NCBI RefSeq assembly: GCF_014211915.1 | Contig: NZ_CP060039.1 | Coordinates: 1-64,000 of the forward strand | DNA: 64,000 nucleotides | Source of the DNA: Burkholderia cenocepacia | GTDB taxonomy: Bacteria > Pseudomonadota > Gammaproteobacteria > Burkholderiales > Burkholderiaceae | Direction: 5' to 3' | Shown: positions 17,512 to 25,153 of the stretch, one piece after another | Layout: the number at the start of each line of letters is the position of its first letter | Position numbering within the stretch: position 1 is the first letter of the stretch | Notes under the pieces: generated by a model | What the model saw: the letters and a program-made list of their open reading frames with translations, nothing else | The model's database searches: none | What the model was told of the DNA's origin: nothing | Program-made: the position numbers and the translations under genes

Positions 17512-18287
17512 ATGAAATCCTCCCGTTCCCGCAAGTCCGGCCGCGCCCCGTCCGCCGCGCCCGAATCCCCCGCCTTTCGCTGTTCGACGCGAAGGGCAAA
17601 GCCCGCACCGTCAACGCGCAAGGGCTGCGGATCGACTTCCCGGACGGCCGCAGCCTGATGTTCGACCTGTCGGGCAGCTCGGGCGACGCGGCCGTCGCGA
17701 TCGTCGCGCAGCACAACGATCCGGCGATGCGCGCGAAGCTCGCGCTGCAGCCCGAGCACTACGACAGCGTGACGCTGCACGTCGGCGCCGAGTTCGCGCC
17801 GCGCGAGGACGACCCCGAAGACGAGCCGCGCGCGCTGGAGCTCGACCTGTCCGTGCAGTACGGCGACGAGATCACGAGCGACGTGCGCAAGACGCTGCCG
17901 AAGCGCAAGCTGATCGCCGAGTGGATCGAGCCGGCGCTGTTCGCGAGCGCGCAGCTCACCGTGCGCTTCGTCGGCGAAAACGAAGGCCGGACGCTGAATG
18001 CCGGCTACCGCCACAAGGACTATCCGACCAACGTGCTGACCTTCGCGTACGACGCGGCGCCCGACGGCACCGTGATCGGCGACCTCGTGCTGTGCTGCCC
18101 GGTGGTCGAGAAGGAAGCGCACGACCAGGGCAAGCCGCTCGCGGCCCATTACGCGCACCTGCTGGTGCACGGCGCGCTGCACGCGCAGGGCTACGACCAC
18201 GAGACGAGCGACGAGGACGCGGCCGAAATGGAAGCGCTCGAAGTCGACATCCTCGCGAAACTGGGTTTCCCGAACCCGTACCAGTAA
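17512..18287 (+). pseudogene. ybeY: Endoribonuclease YbeY with N-terminal extension, frameshifted as sequenced
   Basis: Zinc-dependent RNase for 16S rRNA 3'-end maturation and ribosome quality control. The catalytic H-x3-H-x5-H motif ([11 protein letters not shown], about residues 220-230 after repair) is intact. The frame opens at ATG 17512 but breaks near 17572-17576, where S-P-A should run into L-S-L-F-D-A; one missing C in a CCC run explains it. Repair gives 258 residues. About 100 residues precede the conserved core (which begins near L-D-L-S-V-Q-Y), much more than the roughly 150-residue E. coli protein. If the extension is not translated, a start downstream of the break would leave the core intact. 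Followed by a ChaC-type gene after 12 nt. Confidence 0.88.
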
Positions 18288-18299
18288 GCCGTCCGCCCG

Positions 18300-18932
18300 A
18301 TGCGTAACGCCGCGATGCTGCCGCCCGCCTACCCGCCGTCGATCGGCGAAGGCCGTCTGCTGACGGAAGACGAGCTCGCGGCGTCGCTCGCGCATACGAT
18401 GCGCGACTGGGACGGCCAGCAGGATCTCTGGCTGTTCGGCTATGGCTCGCTGATCTGGAACCCCGGCCTGCCGACCGTCGCCGCCGTGCGCGGCAAGGTG
18501 CACGGCTATCACCGCGGGCTCTACCTGTGGTCGCGCGTGAACCGCGGCACCCCCGAACGGCCGGGCCTCGTGCTCGCGCTCGATCGCGGCGGCTCGTGCT
18601 CGGGCATCGCATTCCGGCTCTCCGGCCCGACCGCGCAGCCGCATCTCGAGACATTGTGGAAACGCGAGATGCCGATGGGCTCGTACCGGCCTGCGTGGCT
18701 GCCGTGCTCGCTCGAGACCGGCGAACGCGTGAACGCGCTCGCGTTCGTGATGCGCCGCGACGCACCGACCTATACGGGCAAGCTGCCCGACCCCGTCGTG
18801 AAGGAAGTGTTCGGCTGCGCGGCCGGCCGCTACGGCACGACGCTCGACTACGTGAGCCGCACGGTCGACGCGCTGCGCGCGAGCGGCATCCCCGATCGCG
18901 CGCTGGAAGGGCTGCTGGCGCGATGCCGCTGA
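18300..18932 (+). CDS. ChaC-like gamma-glutamylcyclotransferase
   Basis: Cytoplasmic enzyme of 210 residues expected to cleave glutathione or gamma-glutamyl peptides to 5-oxoproline. The substrate-binding FGYGSLIWNP motif starts near residue 46, and the acidic catalytic segment is probably in LWKREMPMGSY. The start at ATG 18300 is 12 nt after ybeY; ATG 18315 is an alternative. It lies inside the ybeY-corC-lnt cluster, an insertion relative to the E. coli order, and is probably co-transcribed with ybeY. Confidence 0.88.
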   Translation: MRNAAMLPPAYPPSIGEGRLLTEDELAASLAHTMRDWDGQQDLWLFGYGSLIWNPGLPTVAAVRGKVHGYHRGLYLWSRVNRGTPERPGLVLALDRGGSCSGIAFRLSGPTAQPHLETLWKREMPMGSYRPAWLPCSLETGERVNALAFVMRRDAPTYTGKLPDPVVKEVFGCAAGRYGTTLDYVSRTVDALRASGIPDRALEGLLARCR

Positions 18933-19020
18933 TCCCGCTGATCCCGCACGACGCGCGGCCCGCCGCCATGCGACACCGCTCAGCCAGCGCATCCCGCGCA
19001 TCCGCACGAGGACACACCCG

Positions 19021-19170
19021 ATGAAACCGTCACGCTGGTCGCGTTGCAGGATCGCCGCGCTGCTCGTCGCCGCGAGCGTCGCGCTGTCCGGCTGCGGCAT
19101 ACTCGGCTGCGGCGGCGCAGCCACCAACGGCGCGGCCGCCGGCGGCTGCTCGGCCGGCATGCGATTCTGA
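19021..19170 (+). CDS. Small Cys/Gly-rich lipoprotein, 49 residues
   Basis: A short gene with a clear lipoprotein signal: a basic start (MKPSRWSRCR), a hydrophobic segment (IAALLVAASVAL) and a lipobox S-G-C at residues 23-25. The mature part is only about 25 residues, rich in Gly, Ala and Cys (further Cys at 30 and 43). GAGG lies about 12 nt upstream of the ATG. It follows the ChaC-like gene by 88 nt on the same strand. Processed by Lgt, Lsp and Lnt it would be a tiny membrane-anchored peptide. Function unknown; small entericidin-like lipoproteins are comparable in size only. Confidence 0.72.
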   Translation: MKPSRWSRCRIAALLVAASVALSGCGILGCGGAATNGAAAGGCSAGMRF

Positions 19171-19406
19171 GCGGCGCGCCGGCGGCGCCCGCCTGCGGCA
19201 GAATGCCGCCGTCACGGCCGATTTCCCGCGTCGGGCCGCGCCGCGCTTCCCGCCAGCGTTTTTTGGCCGCCACGCCCCGCCGACCCTTTCTGCGATAGGA
19301 TGGACCCGAAGACGACGCCGCGCCCGGCGCGGCCGTCCGCGAGCGGGGCCCGCGCGAGCCGCCCATCCTGGCCGTGCGGCCGGGGTGACACGGTCGCGTC
19401 GTGCCC

Positions 19407-19418
19407 TTGGTGTATCCT
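19407..19418 (+). promoter_or_regulatory. Motif TTGGTGTATCCT upstream of corC
   Basis: Second copy of the 12-mer seen before ybeY, 47 nt upstream of the corC ATG. It lies in a 295-nt gap that otherwise shows no gene. It may provide the corC-lnt promoter (-10 TATCCT). Confidence 0.45.
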
Positions 19419-19465
19419 TGCCTACTCCGTGACCGCGCGCTCCGGCATGACCCGGGCGCACCACC

Positions 19466-20353
19466 ATGAACGATTCGTATCCCAGTCGTAAGCCAACCGA
19501 CAAACCGCAAGAAAAGCGCTCGCTGCTCGAGCGCCTGACCGACTTCATCTCGCCCGAGCCCGAATCCCGCGGCGAGCTGCTGGAAATCCTCCAGGACGCC
19601 CACGAACGCAACCTGATCGACGCCGATTCGCTGTCGATGATCGAAGGCGTGTTCCAGGTCTCCGATCTGTGCGCGCGCGACATCATGGTGCCGCGCGCGC
19701 AGATGGACGCGATCAACATCGCCGACAAGCCCGAGGATTTCATCCCGTTCGTCCTCGAAAAGGCGCACTCGCGCTATCCCGTGTTCGAGGAGAACCGCGA
19801 CAACGTGATCGGCGTGCTGCTCGCGAAGGATCTGCTGCGCTTCTACGCCGAGGAAGAGTTCGACGTGCGCGGGATGCTGCGCCCGGCCGTGTTCATTCCG
19901 GAATCGAAGCGCCTGAACGTGCTGCTGCACGACTTCCGCGTGAACCGCAACCACCTGGCGATCGTCGTCGACGAATACGGCGGCGTCGCGGGCCTGATCA
20001 CGATCGAGGACGTGCTCGAACAGATCGTCGGCGACATCGAGGACGAATACGACTTCGACGAGGAAGCCGGCAACATCATCTCGGGGCCGGACGGCCGCTA
20101 CCGCGTGCGCGCGCTCACCGAGATCGAGCAGTTCAACGAGGTGTTCGGCACCGATTTCCCCGACGACGAAGTCGACACGATCGGCGGGCTGATCACCCAT
20201 CATTTCGGACGCGTGCCGCATCGCGGCGAGAAGCTGCAGCTCGGCAACCTCGTGTTCGAAATCCAGCGCGGCGATGCGCGCCAGGTTCATGTGCTGCTGG
20301 TGCGCCGCAACCCGCTCGCCAGCCGTCGCGCCGAAACCTCGCACGAAGACTGA
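19466..20353 (+). CDS. corC: CorC/HlyC-type CBS domain protein
   Basis: Cytoplasmic 295-residue protein with two CBS domains (about 65-190; motifs MVPRAQM, SRYPVFEE and VVDEYGG) and a C-terminal CorC_HlyC transporter-associated domain. Family members affect magnesium and cobalt efflux, usually with a membrane partner; this short form lacks a DUF21 membrane domain. It lies directly before lnt, as in many proteobacteria, 52 nt apart. Starts at ATG 19466. Confidence 0.93.
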   Translation: MNDSYPSRKPTDKPQEKRSLLERLTDFISPEPESRGELLEILQDAHERNLIDADSLSMIEGVFQVSDLCARDIMVPRAQMDAINIADKPEDFIPFVLEKAHSRYPVFEENRDNVIGVLLAKDLLRFYAEEEFDVRGMLRPAVFIPESKRLNVLLHDFRVNRNHLAIVVDEYGGVAGLITIEDVLEQIVGDIEDEYDFDEEAGNIISGPDGRYRVRALTEIEQFNEVFGTDFPDDEVDTIGGLITHHFGRVPHRGEKLQLGNLVFEIQRGDARQVHVLLVRRNPLASRRAETSHED

Positions 20354-20405
20354 CCGCTCCGCGCCAGCCGCGCCTCCTTCAACCGCTCGCCCTCTTCCGC
20401 TTCAC

Positions 20406-22106
20406 ATGGACGATCCGATCCCGTCCCGCCCGGCTGGCGGCCTTCTCGCGCCGGCGCCCGGCCGCGCGCTGCCGCGCTGGCACTATCCGGCCGCGCTGCT
20501 CGCCGGCGCGGCCAATACGCTCAGCTTCGCGCCCACGCCGCATGGCGGCTGGCTGCAACTCGTCGTATTCGTCTGGTTTTTCGCACAGCTGACGCGCACG
20601 TCGAGCTGGCGCGGCGCCGCGCTCACCGGTGGCGCGTTCGGCTTCGGCAACTTCATCACCGGCGTCTGGTGGCTCTACATCAGCATGCACGTGTACGGCG
20701 AGATGGCCGCGCCGCTCGCGGGCGGCGCGCTCGTGCTGTTCTCGCTGTACCTGTCGCTGTACCCGGCGTTCTCGGCCGGGCTGTGGTCGTTCTGCGCGGG
20801 CCATGCGTGGCACCGCCGCGAGCCCGACCCGCGGCCGTTCTCGCCCACCTGGCACGGCGCGTTTGCATTCGCGAGCGCGTGGGCGCTCGGCGAATGGCTG
20901 CGCGGCACCGTGTTCACCGGCTTTCCGTGGCTTGGCAGCGGCTACCCGCAGGTCGACGGCCCGTTCGCGGGCTTTGCGCCGGTCGTCGGCGTGTACGGGA
21001 TCGCGTGGGTGCTCGCGCTGTTCGCCGCGCTGGTCGTGCAGGCGCTCGCCGCCGCGCGCCCGTCGCCGGGGCGTGACGGCGGTGCCGGCGCACCGCGCGG
21101 CAACGCCCGCGTGCGCATCGCCGCGCCGGCCGCCATCGCCGTCGCGCTGGTCGCGGCCGGCGTCGGGCTGTCGCAGGTCACGTGGACCGTGCCTGCGAAC
21201 ACCCCGCTCACCGTGCGGCTGCTGCAGGGCAACGTGAAGCAGGACATCAAGTTCGAGCAGGAAGGCATCGACGCGGCGATCAAGATGTACCAGCAGATGA
21301 TCGTCGAGAAGCCGGCCGACCTGATCGTCACGCCCGAGACCGCGATCGCGGTGATGATCCAGGAGCTGCCGGAGCCGTTCGCCGTCGCGATCCGCAAGTT
21401 CAGCGACACGACCGGTTCGGCCGTGCTGTTCGGCGCGGTCGGCGCGTCGGTGACCGAGGACGGCCACTACGTCGACTACACGAACAGCCTGTATGGCGTG
21501 ACGCCGAATTCGCGCGACATCTATCACTACGACAAGCATCACCTCGTGCCCTTCGGCGAATTCATCCCGTGGGGCTTCCGGTGGTTCGTCAACCTGATGA
21601 AGATGCCGCTCGGCGACTTCGCGCGCGGCGCGCCGGTGCAGAAGCCGTTCCTCGTGCACAACCAGCCGGTGATGGCCGATATCTGCTACGAGGACTTGTT
21701 CGGCGAGGAAATCGCCGCGACGATCCGCGACAACCCGCAGCCGCCCGGCGTGCTCGTCAACGTGACGAACCTCGCGTGGTTCGGCGACACGATCGCGCTC
21801 GACCAGCACCTGCAGATCGCGCGGATGCGCTCGCTCGAAACGGGCCGGCCGATGCTGCGCTCGACCAATACCGGGATGACGGCCGCGATCGACGCACACG
21901 GGCGCGTACTCGGCCAGTTGAAGCCGTTCACGATCGGCTCGCTCGACGTGCGGATCGAAGGCACGAGCGGCTTCACGCCGTACGTGACGAGCGGCAACAA
22001 CATCGTGCTCGCGGTGTCGCTGGTGCTGCTCGCGTTCGGCTTCACGTTCGGGCCCGGGCTGCGCCGGCGCAATGGCCGGAAGCCCGGCGGCAGCGAAGCG
22101 GAATGA
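20406..22106 (+). CDS. lnt: Apolipoprotein N-acyltransferase
   Basis: Inner-membrane enzyme that adds the third acyl chain to lipoproteins. The 566-residue protein has N-terminal membrane helices (about 25-220), one more helix near the C-terminus, and a periplasmic nitrilase-like domain with catalytic E (VTPETAIA), K (YDKHHLVPFGEF) and C (ADICYEDLFG). ATG 20406 fits the family start. It follows corC and ends convergent with a TPR gene. It would also mature the small lipoprotein encoded upstream. Confidence 0.95.
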   Translation: MDDPIPSRPAGGLLAPAPGRALPRWHYPAALLAGAANTLSFAPTPHGGWLQLVVFVWFFAQLTRTSSWRGAALTGGAFGFGNFITGVWWLYISMHVYGEMAAPLAGGALVLFSLYLSLYPAFSAGLWSFCAGHAWHRREPDPRPFSPTWHGAFAFASAWALGEWLRGTVFTGFPWLGSGYPQVDGPFAGFAPVVGVYGIAWVLALFAALVVQALAAARPSPGRDGGAGAPRGNARVRIAAPAAIAVALVAAGVGLSQVTWTVPANTPLTVRLLQGNVKQDIKFEQEGIDAAIKMYQQMIVEKPADLIVTPETAIAVMIQELPEPFAVAIRKFSDTTGSAVLFGAVGASVTEDGHYVDYTNSLYGVTPNSRDIYHYDKHHLVPFGEFIPWGFRWFVNLMKMPLGDFARGAPVQKPFLVHNQPVMADICYEDLFGEEIAATIRDNPQPPGVLVNVTNLAWFGDTIALDQHLQIARMRSLETGRPMLRSTNTGMTAAIDAHGRVLGQLKPFTIGSLDVRIEGTSGFTPYVTSGNNIVLAVSLVLLAFGFTFGPGLRRRNGRKPGGSEAE

Positions 22107-22110
22107 CGCG

Positions 22111-22139
22111 ACGGGCCGCCGCCGCGCGCGGCGGCCCGT
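22111..22139. terminator. Hairpin between convergent lnt and TPR genes
   Basis: A perfect 12-bp stem (ACGGGCCGCCGC/GCGGCGGCCCGT) with a 5-nt loop lies 4 nt after the lnt stop. There is no T-tract, so it may be a weak or factor-assisted terminator. Confidence 0.5.
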
Positions 22140-22160
22140 GACCGCGAACCGGCCGGCCGC

Positions 22161-23843
22161 TCAGGCCTGACGGTCCGATTGGTCCAGTTGGTCCAGTTGG
22201 TCCAGTTGGTCCAGTTGCTCCGGCTGCGCGGCGATGCGCCGCAGATCGCGGCTCACTTCCTCCATCACCGGCGCCCACGCGCCGAACGTCGGCTGCCGGT
22301 ACAACGTCGCGGTCGGATACCACGGGCTGTCCCGGCGCTCGAGCAGCCACGGCCAGTGCGGATTCACGTCGAGCAGCACCCAGGTGCGCGCGCCGAGCGC
22401 GCCGGCCAGATGCGCGACCGACGTGCACACGGTGATCACGAGATCCAGCGCGCCGATGAACGCGGCCGTATCGTCGAAGCTCGTCAATTCGGCCGTATGG
22501 TCCTCGATCGCGAATCCGGCCGCGCGCGCGGCGGCGACGTCCGCGTCCGCACCCGGCTGCAGCGAATAGAACGTGACGCCGTCGACGCCGCGAAACGCGT
22601 CGGCATAGCGCTCGAGCCCGACGCGCCGGAACGGATTGCGCTGGTGGCCCGCACTGCCCGTCCACACGAGCCCGACCTTCAGCCGGCCGTCGCCCGCGAG
22701 CCGCGCGCGCCACGCGTCGCGTGCGCCCGGTTCGGCCCGCAGGTACGGCACCGAGGCGGCGAGCGTCGACGCCTCCATGCCGAGCATCAGCGGCAGGCCG
22801 ATCAGCGGCACTTCGTAATCGAATGCCGGCAACGCATCGATGCCGCCGCCCGCGCCGAACACGTCCGCGTGCGCACCGAGGCTGCGCTGCATCAGCGTGC
22901 CGAGCGCCGGAAACGTATTCCACGCGAGCCGGCCGCCCTCGCGATGCACGCGCTCGGCGAGCGGCACGACGAAGCGGCAGAACTGCAGCACGTCGCCGAG
23001 CCCCTGCTCGCCCCACACCAGCAGCGTCTTGCCGGCGAGCGGCTCGCCCTGCCAGCGCGGGCCCGGCAGCGCCGGCCGGCGGCCGCGCAACTCGCCCGCG
23101 CCATCCCAGCGCGCCTCGTGGCCGCGCCAGCCGGCCGCGTGGTTGCCGCGCACGAGCTGGATGATCGCGAGATTGAAGCGGAACGACGCATCGTCGGGCG
23201 CCAGCTCGCATGCGCGCGCCGCATGGCGCTCGGCCTCGTCCCAGCGCTGCGCCTCCTTCATCGCCATCGCGACGTTGTTCATCGCGAGCGCGTTGTCGGG
23301 CGCGAGGTCGGCGAGCCGCTCGGCGCACGCGAGCGCAGCGTCCAGATCGTGCGTCGCGATCCGCGCGACGACGAGGTTGATCCACGCCTGCACGTCCCGC
23401 GGATCGTGCTTCACGGCCGCGTCGAGCAGCGCGATTTCTTCCGCGCGATCCGCGCCCGACAAGCGCAGCGCGATCGCGAGGTTGTTGCGCAGCGACGGCC
23501 AGCCGGCATCGATCGCGAGCGCCGCGCGGTACGGCGCGACCGCATCCGCGTGACGGCCGGCCATCTGCAGCGCGTAACCGTGGTTGAAGTGCGTGGCCGC
23601 GCCCGGCTGCACGCGCACCGCGCATTCGGCGAGCGCGAGCGCGTCGGCCGTGCGCTGCCGCGCGACGAGCGCCGTCGTGAGCCGCACCAGCGCATCGGCA
23701 TCGACCGCATGCAGATGGGCGGCAGCGGCCAACCACAGATCGTGCGCGGCGCGCTCGCCGCGCGCCTGCGCGTCGGCGGCCTGCCCGAGCAGTGCGAGTA
23801 ACGGCGGAAGCAGCGGAATCAGGATGTCGTTCGGGTCGTCCAT
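22161..23843 (-). CDS. TPR protein with glycosyltransferase-9-like C-terminal domain
   Basis: A 560-residue protein with about six tetratricopeptide repeats in the N-terminal half (for example ATHFNHGYALQMAGRHADAV and ALAMNNVAMAMKEAQRWDEA) and a C-terminal half with a G-E-Q-G-L-G-D motif and later VITVCTSVAHLAGALG and WPWL segments, as in heptosyltransferase-like proteins. Its role may be glycan or surface polysaccharide assembly. The C-terminus ends in LDQ repeats encoded by a 9-bp tandem repeat. Start is uncertain: MDDPND at 23843 has a poor ribosome site, while ATG 23900 with GGTAAG would add 19 residues. No signal peptide is seen. Confidence 0.8.
   Translation of the reverse strand: MDDPNDILIPLLPPLLALLGQAADAQARGERAAHDLWLAAAAHLHAVDADALVRLTTALVARQRTADALALAECAVRVQPGAATHFNHGYALQMAGRHADAVAPYRAALAIDAGWPSLRNNLAIALRLSGADRAEEIALLDAAVKHDPRDVQAWINLVVARIATHDLDAALACAERLADLAPDNALAMNNVAMAMKEAQRWDEAERHAARACELAPDDASFRFNLAIIQLVRGNHAAGWRGHEARWDGAGELRGRRPALPGPRWQGEPLAGKTLLVWGEQGLGDVLQFCRFVVPLAERVHREGGRLAWNTFPALGTLMQRSLGAHADVFGAGGGIDALPAFDYEVPLIGLPLMLGMEASTLAASVPYLRAEPGARDAWRARLAGDGRLKVGLVWTGSAGHQRNPFRRVGLERYADAFRGVDGVTFYSLQPGADADVAAARAAGFAIEDHTAELTSFDDTAAFIGALDLVITVCTSVAHLAGALGARTWVLLDVNPHWPWLLERRDSPWYPTATLYRQPTFGAWAPVMEEVSRDLRRIAAQPEQLDQLDQLDQLDQSDRQA
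22172..22216. repeat. 9-bp tandem repeat within the TPR gene
   Basis: GGTCCAGTT occurs four times in a row (22181-22216), preceded by the variant GGTCCGATT (22172-22180). On the coding strand it encodes L-D-Q units near the C-terminus. The unit is a multiple of three, so copy-number change would not break the frame. Confidence 0.9.
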
Positions 23844-24015
23844 GCAGTCGGCGTCGGCAAGCGGTGACGCGGCACGCGTGGCGCGCCGCAATACGCGCAT
23901 CTTACCGCCCGCGCGACGCGCCGCGGCATGGGCGCCGCGCACGTGCGCGCAGGCCGCCGGACCGGTGCGGCGGTGCGCGCATCCGCCTTCCGGCCGCATC
24001 CGGTCGCCGATCCGG

Positions 24016-24021
24016 TAAAAT
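24016..24021 (+). promoter_or_regulatory. Candidate -10 element upstream of glyQ
   Basis: TAAAAT within GGTAAAATTACGCG stands alone in a GC-rich gap about 105 nt before glyQ. No clear -35 partner is present. Confidence 0.35.
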
Positions 24022-24126
24022 TACGCGTTTCAGCACACTAACAAGCCGCGCCGCCGCGCGAGCCGACCCTCCGGGCCCGCCCGGAGCGCCGTCCGCAACG
24101 GAGCGCCAGCGCCACGAAGGCTCTTC

Positions 24127-25131
24127 ATGCTTACGTTTCAGCAAATCATCCTGACGCTGCAGTCCTACTGGGACAAGCAGGGTTGCGCCCTGCTCCAGCC
24201 CATCGACATGGAAGTCGGCGCGGGCACGTCGCACGTCCATACGTTCCTGCGCGCGGTCGGCCCCGAGCCGTGGCGCGCCGCGTACGTGCAGCCGTCGCGC
24301 CGCCCGAAGGACGGCCGCTACGGCGAAAACCCGAACCGCCTGCAGCACTACTACCAGTACCAGGTCGTGCTCAAGCCGGCGCCGGAAAACATCCTCGACC
24401 TGTACCTCGGCTCGCTCGAGGCGCTCGGCTTCGACCTGAAGCAGAACGACGTGCGCTTCGTCGAGGACGACTGGGAAAACCCGACGCTCGGCGCGTGGGG
24501 CCTCGGCTGGGAAGTGTGGCTGAACGGGATGGAAGTCACGCAGTTCACGTATTTCCAGGAAGTCGGCGGCCTCGAATGCAAGCCGGTGCTCGGCGAGATC
24601 ACGTACGGCCTTGAGCGCCTCGCGATGTACCTGCAGAAGGTCGAGAACGTGTACGACCTCGTGTGGACCGAGTGGGAAGAGCAAGGCCCGAACGGCCCCG
24701 AGCTGCGCCGCCTGTCGTATGGCGACGTGTACCACCAGAACGAGGTCGAGCAGTCGACCTACAACTTCGAGCACGCGAACGTCGACCTGCTGTTCACGTT
24801 CTTCAACAGCTACGAAGCGGAAGCGAAGAAGATGATCGACGCGCAGCTCGCGCTGCCCGCGTACGAGCTCGTGCTGAAGGCCGGCCATACGTTCAACCTG
24901 CTCGACGCGCGCGGCGCGATCTCGGTCACCGAGCGGGCGGCGTACATCGGCCGCATCCGCGCGCTGTCGCGTCTCGTCGCGCAGGCTTACTACGACTCGC
25001 GCGAGAAGCTCGGCTTCCCGATGCTCGGCAACCCGCCGGGCGTGCCGGGCCTCACCACCGACGCCCAGGACGCCGCGCAGCCGGCATGGGCGCCGCCGCT
25101 CAAGGTCGAACGCAAGATCGATCAGGACTGA
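24127..25131 (+). CDS. glyQ: Glycine-tRNA ligase alpha subunit
   Basis: Catalytic subunit of the bacterial alpha2-beta2 glycyl-tRNA synthetase. The 334-residue protein starts with the conserved [15 protein letters not shown] and has class II signatures such as RVAYVQP-like ([20 protein letters not shown]) and [18 protein letters not shown]. It is followed 22 nt later by glyS. It would be essential because no other glycyl-tRNA synthetase is seen here. Confidence 0.97.
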   Translation: MLTFQQIILTLQSYWDKQGCALLQPIDMEVGAGTSHVHTFLRAVGPEPWRAAYVQPSRRPKDGRYGENPNRLQHYYQYQVVLKPAPENILDLYLGSLEALGFDLKQNDVRFVEDDWENPTLGAWGLGWEVWLNGMEVTQFTYFQEVGGLECKPVLGEITYGLERLAMYLQKVENVYDLVWTEWEEQGPNGPELRRLSYGDVYHQNEVEQSTYNFEHANVDLLFTFFNSYEAEAKKMIDAQLALPAYELVLKAGHTFNLLDARGAISVTERAAYIGRIRALSRLVAQAYYDSREKLGFPMLGNPPGVPGLTTDAQDAAQPAWAPPLKVERKIDQD

Positions 25132-25153
25132 CGAGACGAGATTCAATCCAACC

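Noticed and set aside
22042..23736. Collagen-like G-P-T repeats in a minus-strand frame
   Set aside because: They come from reading the 9-bp tandem repeat of the TPR gene in the wrong frame; the protein around it shows no domain.
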